NCBI GenBank assembly: GCA_964519835.1
Contig: CAZFLD010000015.1
Coordinates: 1 to 64,000 of the forward strand
DNA length: 64,000 bases
From: CAZFLD01 sp964519835
GTDB lineage: Bacteria > Spirochaetota > Spirochaetia > DSM-27196 > CAZFLD01
Direction: 5' to 3'
Shown: positions 60,331 to 64,000 of the stretch, piece by piece
Position numbering within the stretch: position 1 is the first letter of the stretch
Layout: each line of letters begins with the position of its first letter
The notes under the pieces: generated by a model
Databases searched by the model: none
Told to the model about the DNA's origin: nothing
The model's input: the letters and a program-made list of their open reading frames with translations, nothing else
Translations under genes and position numbers: made by a program

Positions 60331-61905
60331 TTACTTGCGATAGATGTCCTTGAACGGATGGATGTCGAGGATGTTGGTGTACCAACCGCCCCAAACATCG
60401 GTATCGATCCAGTTCGAGGTCGCGTAGAAGTAGAACGGCATGATGGGAAGCTCTTCCATCAGCAGCTCTTCCGCGTCGCGGAGCGTATCGAGTCGCGCCT
60501 GGCCACTTTGAGTCAGGGCGGTCTCGATCAGATCGTCGTACTCGGCATTAGACCACTTGCCGTCGTTCTGAGACGAACCAGTGATAAACATGTCGAGGAA
60601 GCTGTTTGGATCGACGTAGTCACCCTGCCAACCGGCGCGGGAAATTTCAAAGTCGCCGGCGTCGCGGCTGTCGAGGTAGGTGCCCCATTCCTGGTTCAGG
60701 ATCTCGACCTCAATGCCAAGCACCTCGTTCCACTTCTGCTGCACGTACTCGGCAATTCGCTTGTGGCCCTCGCTCGTATTGTAGAGGATGGTCAGCGTCG
60801 GGAAGCCGTCGCCGTTTGGAAAGCCGGCGTCGGCCAGAAGATCACGTGCTTCGTCGAAGTCCTCTTCGAACCCAACAACCTCCGGGTAGTTGGCAAGCGG
60901 AGGAGTAAGTCCGTAGGCGGGAAACTGACCGCCACGGGTAACCTGCTCAACCAGCTCGGTGCGGTCGATGGCGTAGCTAAGGGCCTGGCGAACACGCGCA
61001 TCGTCGAGCGCCTCAACTTCGGTATTGAAAATGTAGTAGTAGGTAATAAAGGCCGCGTTGTTGTGATAGTCGTCGCGGAGCTGCATCTCGTCGAGACGCG
61101 CATTGGGTACTTCCTCGATCCAGTCGATCTGATCCTGGAGGAAGAGGTTCAGCGCCGTGTTCTGGGCGTCGATCGGATAGAAAACGATCTGGTCGAGCTG
61201 AACGGCATCGGCGTCCCAGTAGTCGGGGTTCTTGATAACCACGATGCGGTCCTGCGGAATCCACTCGTCCAAGAGGAAGGGACCGTTGGAGACGATGTTG
61301 CCCGGGCGGGTCCACTGATCGCCGTACTCTTCAATGATGTGGAGCGGCTGAATCGAGTAGGCGTAATGCGCGAGCATGCTCACGAAGTACGCTGCCGGAA
61401 CGGAGAGGTCTACCTGGAAGGTAGTGTCGTCAAGAGCCCGGATGCCGACGACTTCCGGTCCGGAGTCGCCACTGTTGTATTCGGCGGCGCCTTCCACAAC
61501 CATCGTCTGCATGTATGCGTATTCGCTCGCGGTCTCCGGTGCCAGCGCCCGTAGCCAGCTGTCCACAACGGTCTGCGCCGTGATGGGCACACCGTCGCTC
61601 CAGGCGGCGTCGTCACGCAGGTAGAAGGTCCACTGTGTACCGTCGTCGTTGGATTCCCACCGCTCGGCTACGCCGGGGATGGGGTCAAGGGTCTCCGGGT
61701 CGTAGGTAACAAGGCCTTCGAAGAGGGCCATGTAGATGTTGTGCTCGGGAACGCCGGTCACCAGTGCCGGGTCGAGGGACTCGGGCTCTGCACCGTTGTT
61801 GTACCTAAGAACAACTTCTTCAGTCACTCCCATTTCGTCGCCACCACGTGCAAATGCACTCATTGCGACAAAAAGGGTTAGCAGAATGATTAAGATTTTT
61901 TTCAT
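60331..61905 (-). CDS. oppA: Oligopeptide-binding periplasmic protein (SBP family 5), operon 2
   Basis: The 524-residue protein has a signal peptide (KKILIILLTLFVAMSAFA, cleavage before RG) with no lipobox. The mature part has YNNGAEPESLDPALVTGVPE at the first strand, WSDGVPITAQTVVDSW and VRQALSYAIDRTELVEQV in the second lobe, standard family-5 features close to OppA/MppA-type proteins. An AAGGAGG site precedes the ATG. It captures peptides for the operon 2 importer. Confidence 0.94.
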   Translation of the reverse strand: MKKILIILLTLFVAMSAFARGGDEMGVTEEVVLRYNNGAEPESLDPALVTGVPEHNIYMALFEGLVTYDPETLDPIPGVAERWESNDDGTQWTFYLRDDAAWSDGVPITAQTVVDSWLRALAPETASEYAYMQTMVVEGAAEYNSGDSGPEVVGIRALDDTTFQVDLSVPAAYFVSMLAHYAYSIQPLHIIEEYGDQWTRPGNIVSNGPFLLDEWIPQDRIVVIKNPDYWDADAVQLDQIVFYPIDAQNTALNLFLQDQIDWIEEVPNARLDEMQLRDDYHNNAAFITYYYIFNTEVEALDDARVRQALSYAIDRTELVEQVTRGGQFPAYGLTPPLANYPEVVGFEEDFDEARDLLADAGFPNGDGFPTLTILYNTSEGHKRIAEYVQQKWNEVLGIEVEILNQEWGTYLDSRDAGDFEISRAGWQGDYVDPNSFLDMFITGSSQNDGKWSNAEYDDLIETALTQSGQARLDTLRDAEELLMEELPIMPFYFYATSNWIDTDVWGGWYTNILDIHPFKDIYRK

Positions 61906-61933
61906 TCATGCCTCCTTGGATTTGTGTATAGTC

Positions 61934-61954
61934 GCACATAGTAAATTTATGTGC
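61934..61954. promoter_or_regulatory. Inverted repeat in the oppA (operon 2) promoter region
   Basis: Arms GCACATA (61934-61940) and TATGTGC (61948-61954) with a 7-base AT-rich spacer lie about 28-48 bp before the oppA start, next to weak -10-like sequences TACTAT and TATACA on the minus strand. The position suggests an operator, but no regulator is known. Confidence 0.45.
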
Positions 61955-62052
61955 AGTTTTTGAAAAGGGGGCGAATGAATTGCCAATGGATTGTTCGGCG
62001 AACCCCGGCATGCACCCCTACGCGGCAGCCTACCGCCGGAGGCGGTGCCGTC

Positions 62053-62682
62053 CTACGCTTTTTCGACGAGCGGCTTCTCGCAGAACTGGGCAATGGCGCG
62101 GGCGTTCTCCGATCCGGAGACCTCCCCGCGGCGCGACTCGGTTTCGATACGGTGACGATCGCCGGACTTCAACACCATTGTCAGCGCCACCAGATGTTTT
62201 CGCTTGATAAGACCGCGCCCACGACGGGTGTCGTCACCGCCGCCCACGTCGTCTTTTGGTGACTGCCCGACGTCGCCCGGACCGCCCACGGCTCCGAGGG
62301 CCGTCCATCCGGGTCCCCCGCTCGCCGGCCCTCCGGCTCCCTTGCTTCCCGACCGGCCGGGTATGCTGCCCTTCTGAAATTCTTCCAGCTCGAACGATTC
62401 GATCTCGTCGAAATGGAATCGTCGTCGCCTAAAGAGAAACAAAAGCCCAAAACGCGACTCCGCAACCTGCTCTCGCGCGTCGAAAATCCACGACTCGTTG
62501 TAGAGGACCGCCGCGAGGGACACTACCAGAAGCACCATCGGGACCGCGTATACGGCCTCGTCGCGGATCATGCCGTAGAGTGGAATAACCGCGATCACGC
62601 CGAAGACGATCCGCGCCCAAATGGGAAACGAAAGCGCCAGCTTTTGGTGGCCGACGGTTCGCAAACGAAGCCGTAGCTCCAC
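62053..62682 (-). CDS. Hypothetical membrane protein with PH-like tail
   Basis: I prefer the GTG at 62682 with GGGGAG upstream; a GTG at 62712 overlapping the HD gene is possible. The product of about 209 residues has two hydrophobic segments near the N-terminus (about 20-36 and 45-63), then a beta-rich region (RRFHFDEIESFELEEF ... LVALTMVLKSGDRHRIET) resembling bacterial PH-like domains, interrupted by a Gly/Pro-rich insert of about 55 residues. Function unknown. Confidence 0.6.
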   Translation of the reverse strand: MELRLRLRTVGHQKLALSFPIWARIVFGVIAVIPLYGMIRDEAVYAVPMVLLVVSLAAVLYNESWIFDAREQVAESRFGLLFLFRRRRFHFDEIESFELEEFQKGSIPGRSGSKGAGGPASGGPGWTALGAVGGPGDVGQSPKDDVGGGDDTRRGRGLIKRKHLVALTMVLKSGDRHRIETESRRGEVSGSENARAIAQFCEKPLVEKA

Positions 62683-62698
62683 TATAGAATCTCCCCGG

Positions 62699-63295
62699 TC
62701 ACGCCTCTTCACCTCCCGTTAGCCCAAGACCGATGTCGTCGGCCACGCCCTTCATCGCCTCGATGGTCTCCGCTATTACCTCTTCCAGGGGCATGTGTAA
62801 CATCTCGGCGCCGCGTTCAATCACACTGCGGTCCACACCGGCGGAGAAGCTCTTGTCCTTCCACTTTTTTTTGACCGACTTTGGCTTCATGTCCAAAACA
62901 CTCCGGGATGGGCGGACCAAGGCGGTCGCGGTAACAAGCCCGGTTAGCTCGTCAATCGTATACAACACCTTTTCCATGTGATGTACCGGCTCGACGTCCG
63001 TGACAAAGCCCCACGCATGGCTCAGCACGGCGCGGATGTAGTCCTCGGGCCAGCCGGCCTCTTCCAGTACCGCTTTTGTCTTTTGGCAGTGCTGATCAGG
63101 ATACTTCTCCCAGTCCAGGTCGTGGACAAGACCAATCGCGCCCCACTTCTCCTCGTCCTCACCGGCCTTTTGGGCAAACCGACGCATGGTCGCCTCTACC
63201 GCCAGGGCGTGATTGCGCAGGCTCTCCCCTTTGGTGTACTCGGTCAAGAGCGCCCAGGCCTCTTCGCGGGTCGGCAAGTGGGTCGATGTCTGCAT
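62699..63295 (-). CDS. HD-domain hydrolase
   Basis: The ATG at 63295 gives 198 residues; the earlier part of the open frame is a shadow. The HD metal motif is present: NHALAVEATM (about residue 25), the central GLVHDLDWEKYP and VLSHAWGF. Compact HDIG-type proteins of this size act as nucleotide or phosphate hydrolases, substrate unknown. It overlaps no functional partner except the downstream membrane protein. Confidence 0.88.
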   Translation of the reverse strand: MQTSTHLPTREEAWALLTEYTKGESLRNHALAVEATMRRFAQKAGEDEEKWGAIGLVHDLDWEKYPDQHCQKTKAVLEEAGWPEDYIRAVLSHAWGFVTDVEPVHHMEKVLYTIDELTGLVTATALVRPSRSVLDMKPKSVKKKWKDKSFSAGVDRSVIERGAEMLHMPLEEVIAETIEAMKGVADDIGLGLTGGEEA

Positions 63296-63394
63296 TCCCC
63301 AAGCATACCAGAGGATCGGTCCCACAACCAAGCACCGTTGATATCCGAGTGGCCACCTTGTCGTGAGGGGCGTCGGGAACGTATGCTTTAGGCA

Positions 63395-63736
63395 ATGTCC
63401 CTGTACAAAGTGCATATCAAGTGGGATGGAAAGGACGTGGTCCTTCGAGCCAGACAGCTCGACATGACCCACCCCTACTTCGTTTCCATCAAAGACCTCG
63501 TGTTTCCAAAAGAATCAAAGCTAATCATCGACCCCGCCGAGGAGACCGTTCGAAAGACGTTTGGCAAAGCGGACCATCTTATGATTCCCTTTCAAACGGT
63601 CGCGCTTATTGAAGAGCTGAGCAAAGAAGATGCGGAACAGGCCGGAAAAGTCCGAAACTTCACGCTGATCGAGGGGTCGGGAGATCGCTCGAAGGGCGAG
63701 AGCACAACGGACTCGGGAAGCGCCTCCAAAGAGTAG
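63395..63736 (+). CDS. DUF1820-like protein
   Basis: The 113-residue cytosolic protein has the DUF1820 pattern: an N-terminal strand LYKVHIKWDGKDVVLRARQL, the ELVF-like DLVFPKESKLIIDPAEE segment and the MIPFQTVALIEEL strand. A Ser/Gly-rich tail follows. No function is known for the family. Confidence 0.8.
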   Translation: MSLYKVHIKWDGKDVVLRARQLDMTHPYFVSIKDLVFPKESKLIIDPAEETVRKTFGKADHLMIPFQTVALIEELSKEDAEQAGKVRNFTLIEGSGDRSKGESTTDSGSASKE

Positions 63737-63759
63737 AATCGAGCGGACGAGGGGGGGGG

Positions 63760-64000
63760 CTATGCCCACATTCTGTTGCCGCCGAAATCCAGCAACGCGT
63801 CAACGCCGAGTGGTTTTGAGTAGAGATAGCCCTGATAGAGCGTACAGCCCAGCTCCGCGAGCAGATCCTGTTGCGCCTGGGTCTCCACTCCCTCGGCGAC
63901 CACCTCCAGGTCAAAGTCCCGCGCAAGAGTCACTACGGCCGCAACAATGGCCTTACCGGCCCCGTCGTCCGGAAGATTCATCACAAACGATCGATCGATC
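63760..64000 (-). CDS. EAL-domain protein, C-terminal end (truncated by window edge)
   Basis: The frame is open to the window end and continues past 64000. The visible 80 residues (IDRSFVMNLPDD at the start, LEVVAEGVETQAQQDLLAELGC and YQGYLYSKPLG) form the second half of an EAL domain, with the late glutamate of the active site in VVAEGVET. Full proteins degrade cyclic di-GMP; the rest, including the EAL motif itself, lies outside. A GGDEF protein in this window makes the opposite activity possible. Confidence 0.9.
   Translation of the reverse strand, partial: IDRSFVMNLPDDGAGKAIVAAVVTLARDFDLEVVAEGVETQAQQDLLAELGCTLYQGYLYSKPLGVDALLDFGGNRMWA

Overview
The window looks like a chromosomal segment of an anaerobic, fermentative, diderm bacterium, most likely a free-living spirochaete (Spirochaetales). 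The lineage is an inference from gene content, not from a phylogenetic marker. Supporting points are a GC-rich genome, a trimeric NAD(P)-linked [FeFe] hydrogenase under a Rex regulator, outer-membrane proteins (TolC-like, FadL-like), two long oligopeptide ABC operons, several lipoproteins, a decayed ammonium-transporter/chemoreceptor gene, and GGDEF, EAL and class III cyclase signalling genes. A run of 100 N at 38831-38930 marks a scaffold gap, so this is a draft or metagenome assembly.

Layout. 1-3.4 kb: two MacB/FtsX-type permeases and a TolC-like protein (+). 3.4-10.8 kb: oligopeptide operon 1, oppABCDF plus a small membrane protein (-). 10.9-16.1 kb: hydrogenase operon hndA-ATPase-hndB-hndC-hndD (-). 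16.2-19.0 kb, divergent: rex, a CBS/ATPase protein, a DRTGG-domain protein and a PHP-domain protein (+). 19.7-23.3 kb: cobalamin riboswitch and btuFCD-like transporter. 23.3-24.1 kb: remnant of an Amt-MCP gene. 24.1-30.8 kb: ftsK, uppP, a lytic transglycosylase and an orphan Hsp70 substrate-binding-domain membrane protein (-). 30.9-32.3 kb: membrane TPR protein with an Mrr-like tail (+). 32.2-36.4 kb: rsmG, mnmG and a secreted trypsin-like protease (-). 36.5-46.4 kb: ndk, pepF, gap with 13-bp repeats, GAF-GGDEF cyclase, CHASE2-adenylate cyclase, SH3 protein, M48 lipoprotein, FadL-like porin, glutaredoxin-like lipoprotein and a Cys-rich protein (+). 46.6 kb: tRNA-Cys with a duplicated 3' flank. 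46.8-51.8 kb: ThuA-like, NUDIX and NAD synthetase genes and two unknowns. 51.8-55.9 kb: sodium:solute symporter with a small partner, trmH and a secreted beta-propeller-like protein. 56-61.9 kb: oligopeptide operon 2 (-). 62-64 kb: unknown membrane protein, HD protein, DUF1820 protein and the end of an EAL protein.

How it fits together. The two Opp systems import peptides, PepF can cleave them, and fermentation of the products generates NADH and reduced ferredoxin that the hydrogenase can discharge as H2. Rex senses NADH/NAD+ and has a near-consensus operator directly before its own start codon, in the region shared with the hydrogenase operon. The most interesting system-level signal is the set of uncharacterised proteins around the hydrogenase: two histidine-kinase-type ATPases without kinase partners, a DRTGG protein, a PHP phosphoesterase-like protein and an HndB homologue that has lost every cysteine. 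A second unusual pair is the divergent Hsp70-SBD membrane protein and TPR membrane protein, which share a mirror-image promoter that predicts leaderless mRNAs.
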